64,000 nucleotides of DNA from CAJLIR01 sp964408085. GTDB lineage: Bacteria > Bacillota_I > Bacilli_A > RF39 > UBA660. Of the stretch, positions 51,551-60,301 are shown piece by piece. Within the stretch, counting starts at the first letter, position 1. Each line of letters opens with the position of its first letter. The translations under genes and the position numbers were made by a program. Location: positions 22,133 through 86,132 of the forward strand of contig CAYOYB010000009.1 of NCBI GenBank assembly GCA_964408085.1, written 5' to 3'. The notes beneath the pieces were generated by a model that saw only the letters and a program-made list of their open reading frames with translations, was not told the DNA's origin and searched no databases.

Positions 51551-53866
51551 TTATTTACAACAATTTATATTTTTTAATAAATCAACGCTAACCCCTTCGC
51601 CAGCTCTTCTTCCACAACGTGGACAAACATCTTTTATAATTCCTACATATCCACAAACAGGATCACGATCAACAGGATGGTTAATTGCGCCATAACCAAT
51701 TCCCTCTTCTTTCATAATACGAACGATTTTTTCAAATACATCAACATTTTCAGTTGGGTCACCATCTAATTCTATATAAGAAATATGTCCTGCATTAGTA
51801 AATGCATGATATGGAGCCTCTAAATGAATTTTATCAGCAATCGTAATATTATAATATACTGGGATATGGAAAGAGTTTGTGTAATAATTTCTATCAGTAA
51901 CACCTTTTATTTTTCCATAGATTGCTTTATCTATATTAACAAATCTACCTGATAATCCCTCAGCTGGTGTAGCCAATAAAGTAAAATTTAAATTATATTT
52001 TTCTGAATATTCATCAGTTTTCTTTCGCATGAAACTGATGATTTTTTGACCTAATTCTTGAGATTCGTTAGATTCACCATGATGTTTTCCAACCAAAGCT
52101 TTCAAACATTCAGCTAATCCAATAAATCCTATACTTAATGTTCCATGTTTTAATACTTTCTTCAATTTATTATCAGTATTTTTTAATTTTTCAGAATCCA
52201 TCCAAATTCCTTGACCTAATAAAAATGGGAAATTATAAACTCTTTTACTACATTGAATTTCAAATCTTTCTAGTAATTGATCTTTAACTAAATCCATTAA
52301 ATCAGATAATTCATTAAAGAAACCATCTAAATCTACTTCACTGTTACTAACAATACCATGTTTAATTCCTAAACGTGGTAAATTAATTGATGTAAATGAT
52401 AGATTACCACGACCAGGTGTAACAGCTCTATCTGGATCAACTGTATTACCTAAAACTCTTGTTCGACAACCCATATATCCAACTTCAGTTGTGTAATCTC
52501 CTTCTTTATAAAATTGTAAATTAAATGGTGCATCAATAAATGAAAAGTTAGGAAATAAACGCTTAGCTGAAACACGACAAGACAATTTAAATAAATCATA
52601 ATTTGGATCTTCTGGATTATAGTTAATTCCTTCTTTTACTTTAAAAATAGAAATTGGGAAAATAGGAGTTTCACTTCGTCCAAGTCCTGCCTCTACAGCT
52701 AATAAATAGTTTTTCATAACCATTCTTCCTTCACTAGATGTATCAGTTCCAAAATTTATTGATGAAAATGGTACTTGAGCACCAGCTCTAGAATGCATTG
52801 TATTTAAATTATGAACAAAAGCTTCCATTGCTTGATAAGTAATTCGATCAGTTTTACTATAGGCTTTATCATATGAAATTCTAAATAAACGTCCTACCTC
52901 TTCACTATCTTTAATAAATCTTTCAAAAATATTTAAATCAAAATCAATACTATCTAATTTATCGATTTCTTTAGCTATACTAGCCATATTAATAAATTGT
53001 CCAAAATCAGAATAATCTAATAAATCACTAATAGTTTGTTTAAATTGTTTCTTGAATGTTTTTAAAACACCAGGAGCTAAATAATAATCAAATGCTGGAA
53101 TACTTTGACCACCATGTTGATCATTTTGATTTGACTGAATCGCAATGGCAGCTAAAGCTGAATAAGACATAATATCATTTGGTTCTCTTAAATGACCATG
53201 ACCAGTTGAAAAACCATTTTTAAATAATTTATTTAAATCTATTTGCATACATGTAGTTGTTCCCATTGGTAAGAAATCCATATCGTGAATATGAATATCA
53301 CCATTATCATGAGCTTCTGCAAATTTCTTTTTCATTAAGTAAGATTTAGCGAATTCTTTAGAAACAGTACTACCATATTGTAGCATTGTTCCCATAGCTG
53401 TATCACCATCAACATTAGCATTTTCTCTTTTAGTATCTTCTTCATGAGCTGATTTTAGTCCTAACCCCTCTAATGTTTTTAAGAATTTATGCATCTTTTT
53501 TTCATCACTAAATAGCTGTCTAGATTGATTACGTCTTTCACGATATGAAGAAAATTCATTATATACATCTTCATAACCCTTTTTCTTTAAAGCATCTTCA
53601 ATCATATCTTGAATTGTTTCTATTTTAATTTTTTCTGCTTCATTGTACTCTTTTTCAATTCTTGCGATAACCAATTTATAAATGCCATTTATATCTTTTT
53701 CAGTATAACCAGCACTATTGTTTGTTTCGCCATCATCATTTTTATCAATTTTATCAAAAGCTTTTTTTATTGCCATAGCAATTTTTGTTCCATTAAAATC
53801 AACTTTTTTACCATCTCTTTTAATGACTTTTATTGTTATTTTTCTTTCTTCTTCTACTACTGACAT
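51551..53866 (-). CDS. nrdD: Anaerobic ribonucleoside-triphosphate reductase, large subunit lacking the glycyl-radical segment
   Basis: Class III enzyme that turns ribonucleotides into deoxyribonucleotides without oxygen. An ATP-cone (about 8-110, with KVIKRDGKKVDFNGTKIAMAIKKAF) is followed by the barrel domain (DMDFLPMGTTTCMQIDLNKLF, QNDQHGGQSIPAFDYYLAPG, VLGNTVDPDRAVTPGRGN). The C-terminal zinc site is visible (PVCGYVG, CPRCGRRAGEGVS). It then ends NINCCK and stops. Typical homologues go on to a glycyl-radical tail RRITGYLVG, which here is the next gene. Full promoter at 53897-53925. Complex with the 59-residue product is inferred. Confidence 0.93.
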   Translation of the reverse strand: MSVVEEERKITIKVIKRDGKKVDFNGTKIAMAIKKAFDKIDKNDDGETNNSAGYTEKDINGIYKLVIARIEKEYNEAEKIKIETIQDMIEDALKKKGYEDVYNEFSSYRERRNQSRQLFSDEKKMHKFLKTLEGLGLKSAHEEDTKRENANVDGDTAMGTMLQYGSTVSKEFAKSYLMKKKFAEAHDNGDIHIHDMDFLPMGTTTCMQIDLNKLFKNGFSTGHGHLREPNDIMSYSALAAIAIQSNQNDQHGGQSIPAFDYYLAPGVLKTFKKQFKQTISDLLDYSDFGQFINMASIAKEIDKLDSIDFDLNIFERFIKDSEEVGRLFRISYDKAYSKTDRITYQAMEAFVHNLNTMHSRAGAQVPFSSINFGTDTSSEGRMVMKNYLLAVEAGLGRSETPIFPISIFKVKEGINYNPEDPNYDLFKLSCRVSAKRLFPNFSFIDAPFNLQFYKEGDYTTEVGYMGCRTRVLGNTVDPDRAVTPGRGNLSFTSINLPRLGIKHGIVSNSEVDLDGFFNELSDLMDLVKDQLLERFEIQCSKRVYNFPFLLGQGIWMDSEKLKNTDNKLKKVLKHGTLSIGFIGLAECLKALVGKHHGESNESQELGQKIISFMRKKTDEYSEKYNLNFTLLATPAEGLSGRFVNIDKAIYGKIKGVTDRNYYTNSFHIPVYYNITIADKIHLEAPYHAFTNAGHISYIELDGDPTENVDVFEKIVRIMKEEGIGYGAINHPVDRDPVCGYVGIIKDVCPRCGRRAGEGVSVDLLKNINCCK

Positions 53867-53896
53867 AACTTAAATCTCCCTTACTATTACAATTTA

Positions 53897-53925
53897 ATTA
53901 TAGTCTCTAATACACAAAAAGTCAA
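53897..53925 (-). promoter_or_regulatory. nrdD operon promoter
   Basis: TTGACT (53920-53925), exactly 17 bases, TATAAT (53897-53902), minus strand. Confidence 0.75.
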
Positions 53926-54233
53926 ACAAATATTCGAACTTTTTTTAAATTTTACATTTTTCTTTTTTTACCCTTATTTTTCAATATTAAAATGTTGTAA
54001 AATTTTAAAAAATTAATTTTTTTAATTTTTTGTTTTTTATATAAATTGCGTTTTTGCCTTATTTTTCCACAAATTTATCATTTTATCTAATTTTAATTTT
54101 TTCTTATTTTTTTAATTTTGCTAATTTTTATATTTTTAAAATTATTTATTTTTTTAATTTTTTTGAAACTTTTTACTAATTGTTAATTTATAAAACAAAT
54201 GTTCGTTATATTCTATTTTTTATTGGTTTTTAA
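53926..54233. promoter_or_regulatory. Divergent AT-rich intergenic region with paired LexA-like boxes
   Basis: No gene is seen in the 390 bases between nrdD and the deacetylase gene. Both ends carry the shared string AAACAAATRTTCG (53924-53936 and 54193-54205). Read on the minus strand they give CGAATATTTGTTTG and CGAACATTTGTTTT, similar to the Gram-positive LexA box CGAACNNNNGTTCG. The middle is almost only A and T, with long T-rich stretches on the plus strand. A TATAAT at 54234-54239 may serve the deacetylase gene. Confidence 0.4.
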
Positions 54234-54256
54234 TATAATTAATCAAGGTGATAATT

Positions 54257-55540
54257 ATGAAAAAAATACTAATTATATTTTTTAGTTTATTACTATGTGC
54301 CTGCACTAAAAAAACTAGTTATGATTATCGTATAAAAACTATCATAGAAGAAAATACAAATACTATAATCGCTATTAATTATCCTATTATAGATGTAAAA
54401 AAAATAAATAAGAAAATTGAAAAATATATAAATGATACTTATGATAATTTTTTAAAACAATATAATGAAATAACTTTTTTAAATAAAAAACATGAACTAA
54501 ATATCGATTATACATATTATAACCTTGCAAACAAATACATTTCGATTACATTATTTAAACATATTAGTTCATCAGATAAAGAATTAATAATTAATGAAGT
54601 TGTTAGTTATATTTATGACACAAGAAAAAAATCAGAGATAAGCTTTCAGGAAATTCTTAGTGATAATGAGAAATCTAAAACTAAAGACTTAATCATAAAC
54701 TTACTATTTGAAAAATATGGAAGTATTATTGATATTCAAAAAATAAATAATATTAATTTCGATAATTTAAAATTTGGTATTAATAATGAACTGATATACA
54801 TTTATTTTGAAGGGCAAGAACTTAGCAATAACTATAAAGATATCCTTGAAATAAATATTCCTCTATCATATTTTAGTATCTTAAGTAATCTAGTAGTAGA
54901 AAAAAAACAAGTACTACAATATATTGAACCAAACATCAATTATATTGATATATCAAAGCCTATGGTAGCACTCACTTTTGATGATGGACCTAGTATATAT
55001 ACAAAAGAAATACTAGAAACATTAAAAAAATATAATAGTAATGCTAGCTTTTTCGTTTTAGGAAATAAGATAGATAACTATAGTGATACAATTATAAAAA
55101 TGTATCAAGATGGTAATGAGATTGGTAATCACTCATATAATCATCGTTCACTTACAAAATTATCAAATGAAGAACAAAAAGAACAAATTGATAAAACACA
55201 AGATATAATAAAAAAATATACAGGCTTTACACCAATATATTTGCGTCCAACTTATGGTTCTGTAAATCAAAATCTTAGAGACAATACTAATTTAGAGATT
55301 ATTTTATGGAATGTTGATACGAAGGATTGGAAGTATAAAAATGTCAATACAATTGTAAATAATGCCTTAAAAGATGTAAAGGATGGTTCAATCATTCTTA
55401 TGCATGATACACATAAAAGAACCAGTGAAGCTGTTAAAATATTAATTCCAAAACTAATCGAAAATGGATATCAATTAGTTACTATTAGTGAGTTAAAAGA
55501 AGCTCAAAAAATAAAAAATAATCTAAATGAAACAAGATAA
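54257..55540 (+). CDS. PdaC-like lipoprotein polysaccharide deacetylase
   Basis: The 427-residue lipoprotein (signal peptide with LLLCAC, Cys16) has an N-terminal DUF4163/DUF3298-like domain (about 30-210, with EVVSYIYDTRKKSEISFQEILS and LIYIYFEGQEL) and a C-terminal NodB deacetylase domain. Catalytic motifs are TFDDGPS (240-246), NHSYNH (291-296) and RPTYG, with MHDTHKRTS later. This is the layout of PdaC, which removes acetyl groups from peptidoglycan. ATG at 54257 is preferred since AAGGTG lies before it. The gene at 55527 overlaps its end by 14 bases. Confidence 0.9.
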   Translation: MKKILIIFFSLLLCACTKKTSYDYRIKTIIEENTNTIIAINYPIIDVKKINKKIEKYINDTYDNFLKQYNEITFLNKKHELNIDYTYYNLANKYISITLFKHISSSDKELIINEVVSYIYDTRKKSEISFQEILSDNEKSKTKDLIINLLFEKYGSIIDIQKINNINFDNLKFGINNELIYIYFEGQELSNNYKDILEINIPLSYFSILSNLVVEKKQVLQYIEPNINYIDISKPMVALTFDDGPSIYTKEILETLKKYNSNASFFVLGNKIDNYSDTIIKMYQDGNEIGNHSYNHRSLTKLSNEEQKEQIDKTQDIIKKYTGFTPIYLRPTYGSVNQNLRDNTNLEIILWNVDTKDWKYKNVNTIVNNALKDVKDGSIILMHDTHKRTSEAVKILIPKLIENGYQLVTISELKEAQKIKNNLNETR

Positions 55541-55931
55541 ATATACAAAAAAAGAAATAGAAGTTTTAGATATCCAAATTATTGCCACAATTTTATTTAT
55601 TGTTTCTTTAATAGTTTCAATTATTTTAACATATGACGAAAAACTAAAGCTTATGAACAATCAAGGTTTATTCACTAATAAGCAATCTAGAAATATTGCC
55701 CTTTTCAATAGAATTCTTGTTGTCATTCTAGCTATAACATTCGTATATGGAAATTATGTAACTGAAAAGATTGCCGAAGCAAGGCATAAAAATAATGTTA
55801 AATATTTAAAACTCCAATTATTTTCTGGAGAATTATCTTTAATAGGTTCACTTATTGTATTGTACATTGTCTATAAAAATCAAAATAACGAAAACTTTGG
55901 AGTTGCTGATACAGAAAACCCAACATTATAA
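55527..55931 (+). CDS. Hypothetical small membrane protein
   Basis: A 134-residue protein with three hydrophobic segments (about 17-39, 63-78 and 101-116) and charged loops; it ends in a polar tail. No family is recognised. It overlaps the deacetylase gene by 14 bases in a different frame, which suggests translational coupling and a related envelope role. A terminator follows. The ribosome site falls within the deacetylase end (AATGAAACAAG is weak). Confidence 0.6.
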   Translation: MKQDKYTKKEIEVLDIQIIATILFIVSLIVSIILTYDEKLKLMNNQGLFTNKQSRNIALFNRILVVILAITFVYGNYVTEKIAEARHKNNVKYLKLQLFSGELSLIGSLIVLYIVYKNQNNENFGVADTENPTL

Positions 55932-55934
55932 AAA

Positions 55935-55963
55935 AATGTTAAATTAAAATTAATTTAACATTA
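55935..55963. terminator. Terminator between convergent genes
   Basis: Twelve-base-pair stem AATGTTAAATTA with TAATTTAACATT and a four-base loop. It serves both the gene ending at 55931 and the one ending at 55979. Confidence 0.75.
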
Positions 55964-55978
55964 ATAATATCCAATATT

Positions 55979-56632
55979 TTAACCAATAATAAAATCAACT
56001 GAAATTTTAACATCAGGATTTGATTTAGATTGAACAACAACCATAGCTCTTCCTTTACTTAAAATTGTAACTAAACCATTTTCGTCTACAGTCAAAATTT
56101 TCTCATTAGTTGATGAATACGTCAACGATTTATCAACTGTATCACTAGGAATAACAGTAACATTAAGTTGATAAGTTTCTCCAGGTTTAATATTAATTTT
56201 TTCATTTTGAACAAATAAATCTTGCGCTATAATAGTATTTTCAGATACCTCTACCTTACATTCAGCTTTAAGATTAGAACCATCAACAGTTACTAAAATA
56301 GTAGTCGTTCCAGTACCTACACCTTTAATTTTACCATTTTCGTCAACTATAGCTACATTTTCATCACTAGATTCATATTTGATAACTTCTTTACCATTAC
56401 TTGGAATTAATGTCACTTTTAAGTCAAAAGATTCACCAATATCCAATGATAAATCTGTTTTATTTAACTTTATATTTTCGCTTACAACTTGAGAATTATT
56501 ATTATCCTCAACATTATCATTCTTCTTTGGTTTATCAGATTTAAAGAAAATTAAATAGACAACTAAGAAAAGTATACAAATGATAATAAAATAGAAACCA
56601 TAAGATAAACCATCCATTATTTTTCGATTCAT
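55979..56632 (-). CDS. Membrane-anchored protein with two BIG2 (Ig-like) domains
   Basis: The 217-residue protein has one N-terminal helix (about 10-30), a charged Asn-rich linker and two bacterial Ig-like group 2 domains: ENIKLNKTDLSLDIGESFDLKV...VDENGKIKGVGTGTTTILV and QNEKINIKPGETYQLNV...VDENGLVTILSKGRAMVVV. Such domains are common in adhesins and wall-binding proteins. It follows parE by 12 bases on the same strand, an unusual partner; the two share a transcript by position only. It probably faces outward. Role unknown. Confidence 0.8.
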   Translation of the reverse strand: MNRKIMDGLSYGFYFIIICILFLVVYLIFFKSDKPKKNDNVEDNNNSQVVSENIKLNKTDLSLDIGESFDLKVTLIPSNGKEVIKYESSDENVAIVDENGKIKGVGTGTTTILVTVDGSNLKAECKVEVSENTIIAQDLFVQNEKINIKPGETYQLNVTVIPSDTVDKSLTYSSTNEKILTVDENGLVTILSKGRAMVVVQSKSNPDVKISVDFIIG

Positions 56633-56644
56633 AAAATTCCTCCA

Positions 56645-58549
56645 TTATACTTCATAGTTATCCTCTAAAGTAAATTGAACATTTTCCTCAATCCATTCCT
56701 TACGAGGCTCAACTTTATCACCCATTAAAATGCTTACTCTTTTTTCTGCCAAAGCGGCATCAATAATATTAACTTTAATTAGACTTCTTGTTTCTGGATT
56801 CATGGTTGTTTCCCATAATTGTTCAGCATTCATTTCTCCTAGACCTTTATAACGTTGTGTTTCAAGTTTAATTTTACTCTTACTTAAAATTTCTTTTCTC
56901 TCTTCATCAGTCCAAGCATAATGTATCGTTCTTCCATTAAATAATTTATATAAAGGTGGCATAGCAATATAAACTTTACCAGCTTCAATTAATGGTTTCA
57001 TATAACGATAGAAGAACGTTAATAATAAAATTTGAATATGTGAGCCATCAACATCGGCATCGGACATAATAATGATTTTATCATAATTAGAATCAGCTAT
57101 TTCAAAATCACTACCTACACCTGCTCCAACAGTGTGAATAATTGTATTAATTTCCTCATTTTTTAATATTTCTTCTAAACGTGTCTTTTCACAATTCAAC
57201 ACTTTACCTCTAAGTGGTAAAATAGCTTGAAATTTTCGATCACGTCCTTGTTTTGCTGAACCACCAGCTGAATCACCTTCGACTAAAAATAGTTCGTTCT
57301 TATCTGGATTTTTTGTTTGAGCTGGTGTCAATTTACCACTTAACAAACGTTCTTTTTTAGATTTATCTTTACCATTTCTAGCTTCATCTCGAGCTTTTCT
57401 AGCAGCTTCTCTGACCATTTTACTTTTAACCATTTTTTCTAAAATAGCCGTAGCAATTGCTTTATTTTCTTCCAAGAAATATTGTAACTTTTCAACTACC
57501 ACACTTTCAACTATAGTTCTAGCTTCTGGTGTCCCAAGTTTAGCTTTCGTTTGTCCTTCAAATTGTAATAAATCTTCAGGAACTTGCAGAGAAATGATTG
57601 CAGTTAATCCTTCCCTAGTATCACTACCCTCTAAATTTTTATCCTTATCTTTCAAATATTTATTAACTCTAGCATAATCATTAAAAACTCTCGTTATAGC
57701 TGATTTAAAACCAACTTCATGGGTTCCACCATCATTCGTTTTAACATTATTAACAAATGAAATAATATTTTCATTATAAGAATCTGTATATTGAAAAGCA
57801 ATTTCAACATTAATCTTATCCTTAGTTGTATCAAAACTAACAACCTTATGGAGTTCTTTTTTTTCTGCATTTAAATATTCCACAAATGATTTTAAACCAT
57901 CCTCATATTGATAAACTTCATGTCTACCATCAAACTCATTTGTAATATCAATATTTAATCCTTTAATTAAAAAGGCACATTCTTGCATTCTTTCACATAT
58001 AGTCGTAAAAGAAAATGTTGTTGTTGAAAAAATATCGTCATCTGGTTTAAATCTAACAGTCGTTCCTGTTTTACTAGTTTTAGATAATTGTTTTAAAGGT
58101 ACTGATAACTTTCCACCATTTTCAAACTTTATATAATGTTCAAATCCATCACGTTTAATAGTTACTTCCATCCATTTGGATAAGGCATTAACAACACTGG
58201 CACCTACTCCATGTAGCCCACCTGATACCTTATAACCACTAGTTTCAAATTTTCCTCCTGCATGTAGAACCGTATAAATTACCTCTGGAGTAGACATTCC
58301 GCTAGCATGTTTTCCAACAGGTGCACCACGCCCCTCATCGCTAACACTAATACTTCCATCTTGATGCATAACTATTTTTATTTTTTTACCGTAACCATTA
58401 ATAACTTCATCAATACAGTTATCAACAATTTCCCACACTAAATGATGAAGTCCTCTTTTATCAGTTGACCCTATATACATTCCAGGACGTTTTCTGACAG
58501 CCTCAAGTCCTTCTAATATTTTTATCGAGCTTTCATCATACTTTTCCAC
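56645..58549 (-). CDS. parE: DNA topoisomerase IV subunit B
   Basis: ATPase subunit that works with ParC to separate daughter chromosomes. It has 634 residues: GHKL ATP-binding domain (VDNCIDEVINGYG, SDEGRGAPVGKH, GGLHGVGASVVNALS), a transducer domain and the TOPRIM part (LFLVEGDSAGGSAKQGRDR, MSDADVDGSHIQ). The end MGDKVEPRKEWIEENV is typical of ParE rather than GyrB (which ends MGDxVExRRxFIExN). I chose GTG at 58549 since AAGGTG stands before it and the family starts there; an upstream extension is hydrophobic junk. parC is not adjacent. Confidence 0.92.
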   Translation of the reverse strand: MEKYDESSIKILEGLEAVRKRPGMYIGSTDKRGLHHLVWEIVDNCIDEVINGYGKKIKIVMHQDGSISVSDEGRGAPVGKHASGMSTPEVIYTVLHAGGKFETSGYKVSGGLHGVGASVVNALSKWMEVTIKRDGFEHYIKFENGGKLSVPLKQLSKTSKTGTTVRFKPDDDIFSTTTFSFTTICERMQECAFLIKGLNIDITNEFDGRHEVYQYEDGLKSFVEYLNAEKKELHKVVSFDTTKDKINVEIAFQYTDSYNENIISFVNNVKTNDGGTHEVGFKSAITRVFNDYARVNKYLKDKDKNLEGSDTREGLTAIISLQVPEDLLQFEGQTKAKLGTPEARTIVESVVVEKLQYFLEENKAIATAILEKMVKSKMVREAARKARDEARNGKDKSKKERLLSGKLTPAQTKNPDKNELFLVEGDSAGGSAKQGRDRKFQAILPLRGKVLNCEKTRLEEILKNEEINTIIHTVGAGVGSDFEIADSNYDKIIIMSDADVDGSHIQILLLTFFYRYMKPLIEAGKVYIAMPPLYKLFNGRTIHYAWTDEERKEILSKSKIKLETQRYKGLGEMNAEQLWETTMNPETRSLIKVNIIDAALAEKRVSILMGDKVEPRKEWIEENVQFTLEDNYEV

Positions 58550-58565
58550 TTTAATCACCTTAAAA

Positions 58566-58594
58566 ATTATATCAAAAAAAAAAAAATTACGCAA
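58566..58594 (-). promoter_or_regulatory. parE promoter built on the preceding terminator
   Basis: TTGCGT (58589-58594), exactly 17 bases, extended TGATATAAT with -10 core at 58566-58571, minus strand. The spacer is almost wholly a run of 13 T (58574-58586), the U-tract of the DUF1450 terminator. Confidence 0.65.
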
Positions 58595-58602
58595 ATGTAA
58601 TA
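58573..58602 (-). terminator. Terminator of the pduL-DUF1450 operon
   Basis: Short stem ATTAC (58597-58601) with GTAAT (58586-58590) on the minus strand, loop ATTTGC, then thirteen T. The stem is short but the T-tract is very long. Confidence 0.6.
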
Positions 58603-58611
58603 TTTTTTTAG

Positions 58612-58836
58612 TTAATTTTGTAATTTACTTTTAATCTTATGAATAAGTTCTTCCTCATTTTCAGCTATAACTGGTACATGATTTACAATAGCAAACACTT
58701 TAGTTTGTCCAATGCCACAAAAATTTTGACAACCAACTACAATTTCAGCTGAATCATCGATTTCCTTTAATTTTGGAATTAAAGAATCAACATTCATAGC
58801 TTTACATTTATTACAAATACGAAATTGGTTAGGCAT
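58612..58836 (-). CDS. DUF1450 family (YuzB-like) protein
   Basis: A 74-residue soluble protein with CNKCKAM near the start and VVGCQNFCGIGQTKVFAIVNHVPV in the middle, the conserved C-x3-CG and F-A-x-V-N pattern of DUF1450. Four or so cysteines suggest a thioredoxin-like ferredoxin fold with a metal or disulfide site. The ATG at 58836 follows AAGGAG and overlaps pduL by eight bases, so the pair is coupled. Role unknown; redox is inferred. Confidence 0.78.
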   Translation of the reverse strand: MPNQFRICNKCKAMNVDSLIPKLKEIDDSAEIVVGCQNFCGIGQTKVFAIVNHVPVIAENEEELIHKIKSKLQN

Positions 58837-59419
58837 CTTTATCACTCCTTATAATTTGACCTACATCTCCTTGTTTAATCAAATGAGCGTTAGCGTCATC
58901 TGTATCAATATGCATTTCAAAAAGATAATTATCACTAACTTTAAGAGAAACATTTTTTAAAATGCCTCCTTTTAAACCATCAACTAAAACATCAACATAC
59001 TTAACACCAGATAAATTATATTTTTCTATGTCAGCATTAGTCAAATGAATATGACGAGTCGCAATAATGCATCCCTCTTTTAAATCAATACTTCCATTTG
59101 GCCCAATCAAAGTTAAACCAGCACTTTCTTCTATATCGCCTGATTCACGAACTGGTGGATTAATACCTAATTTAAAAGCATCTGTTTTGGATATTTCAAC
59201 TTGTGTATAACTCCTAAATGGTCCTAAAACTCTAACATTAGGTATTTCATCTTTAGCTGTTTTAAGTGTTACTTTAGAAGTACTAGCAAATTCACCTGGT
59301 TGTGTTAAATCGTTATTTTTTTCCAAATAAGCATTTTCACCAAATAAAATTTTAAAATCTGTTTCTTTTAAATGAACATGTCTATTTGAGACACCTATTT
59401 TTATATCTATATTATTCAT
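58829..59419 (-). CDS. pduL: Phosphate propanoyltransferase PduL
   Basis: A 196-residue phosphotransacylase that exchanges CoA and phosphate on acetyl or propanoyl groups; it often replaces Pta in anaerobes. It shows two copies of the PduL beta-barrel: GVSNRHVHLKETD (zinc-binding His) near the start, PGEFASTSKVTL, GPFRSYTQVEISKTDAF, then ATRHIHLTNADIEKY and LFEMHIDTDDANA. No microcompartment shell genes are near, and the N-terminus lacks a long encapsulation tail, so it probably acts in ordinary fermentation to acetyl phosphate and ATP. Confidence 0.92.
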   Translation of the reverse strand: MNNIDIKIGVSNRHVHLKETDFKILFGENAYLEKNNDLTQPGEFASTSKVTLKTAKDEIPNVRVLGPFRSYTQVEISKTDAFKLGINPPVRESGDIEESAGLTLIGPNGSIDLKEGCIIATRHIHLTNADIEKYNLSGVKYVDVLVDGLKGGILKNVSLKVSDNYLFEMHIDTDDANAHLIKQGDVGQIIRSDKDA

Positions 59420-59449
59420 ATTATCACCATACTAATTATATACAAAAAA

Positions 59450-59478
59450 GAAAAAAAAAGCTATAAAAAATTTAGCTA
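59450..59478 (-). terminator. Weak terminator after the metallo-hydrolase gene
   Basis: Five-base-pair stem AGCTA with TAGCT, followed on the minus strand by T9. It overlaps the end of the gene at 59472. Confidence 0.45.
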
Positions 59479-60008
59479 TTTACATTATCAAACCATATAT
59501 TATTAACTTTTTCTAATCCAAGTTTTGTCTCATTTCCATGACCTGGATAAATTATAATATCATCATCATATTTTTTTATTAACTCAATACTTTTTAGCAT
59601 CTCATTGTAATTACCTGTTGGTAAATCAGTTCTACCAATACTATTTTCAAATAAGAAATCACCTGTAAACATAATATTTTCAGTTTCAAAATAATAAGTT
59701 ATTGAATCATTTGTATGTCCAATAGTATATATAACTTTAAAACTAAAAGGACCAATTTTATATTCTTCCTCTTTAACATTATTATATTCATATATTTTTA
59801 ATTTACCATAATTGCTTACTAAATCTAAAGCACCAATATGGTCAAAATGTCTATGTGTTAAAAGAATCGCCAAAACATTTTTATTAGAAATGCAACTTTT
59901 GATTTTATCATATTCATCGCCTGGGTCAATAACTAAACAATCCTGACCTATTGATAAAATATAACAGTTAGTTTGATAATCCCCAACCACTACTCTTTCT
60001 ATAAGCAT
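59472..60008 (-). CDS. MBL-fold metallo-hydrolase (YqgX/GloB-like)
   Basis: A 178-residue soluble enzyme with the metallo-beta-lactamase motif THRHFDHIG (H-x-H-x-D-H, near 52-60), IGHTNDSITYYF, TGDFLFENSIGRTDLPTGN and YPGHGNETKLG. This short form resembles the YqgX/hydroxyacylglutathione hydrolase-like group, which cleaves thioesters or similar small molecules; the substrate here is not known. It begins two bases after the small gene upstream, in the rnhB operon. Confidence 0.9.
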   Translation of the reverse strand: MLIERVVVGDYQTNCYILSIGQDCLVIDPGDEYDKIKSCISNKNVLAILLTHRHFDHIGALDLVSNYGKLKIYEYNNVKEEEYKIGPFSFKVIYTIGHTNDSITYYFETENIMFTGDFLFENSIGRTDLPTGNYNEMLKSIELIKKYDDDIIIYPGHGNETKLGLEKVNNIWFDNVNS

Positions 60009-60010
60009 TA

Positions 60011-60301
60011 TTAAATTCCTCTTTTAATATTACGCATTGCTTCAATATGATTAAATTGTCTTTCAGTGTTTGTTGGTTTATTTTGTGTGATAGGTTTAGA
60101 AACAGTAACTTCCTTATTTCTATTTGGTCCATATATATTAGGATTTAGTTGATCTTTTAGTTTTATACGTGCCATTCTAACCTCATCAACACTACGTGCA
60201 CCATTTCTTTCATTAAATCTATTCATATCAATCGAACGCGTTGTGCTTTTCGATTCGCCTGTAAAAAGTTTTCTGTTATTAAAATTTGAACCCAAATTCA
60301 T
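60011..60301 (-). CDS. Hypothetical basic disordered protein
   Basis: A 96-residue, Asn- and Arg-rich soluble protein (NFNNRKLFTGESKSTTRSIDMNRFNERNGARS), with one helical block VDEVRMARIKLKDQLN and a largely disordered tail. No family is recognised. Its ATG overlaps the rnhB stop by four bases (ATGA) and the hydrolase gene follows two bases later. The basic charge suggests nucleic acid contact, but that is a guess. Confidence 0.55.
   Translation of the reverse strand: MNLGSNFNNRKLFTGESKSTTRSIDMNRFNERNGARSVDEVRMARIKLKDQLNPNIYGPNRNKEVTVSKPITQNKPTNTERQFNHIEAMRNIKRGI

Noticed and set aside
53867..54256. NrdR box upstream of nrdD
   Set aside because: No tandem 16-base NrdR-type palindromes were found; the visible motif is closer to a LexA box.
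56645..58549. GyrB instead of ParE
   Set aside because: The C-terminus MGDKVEPRKEWIEENV is the ParE form; no gyrA is adjacent.
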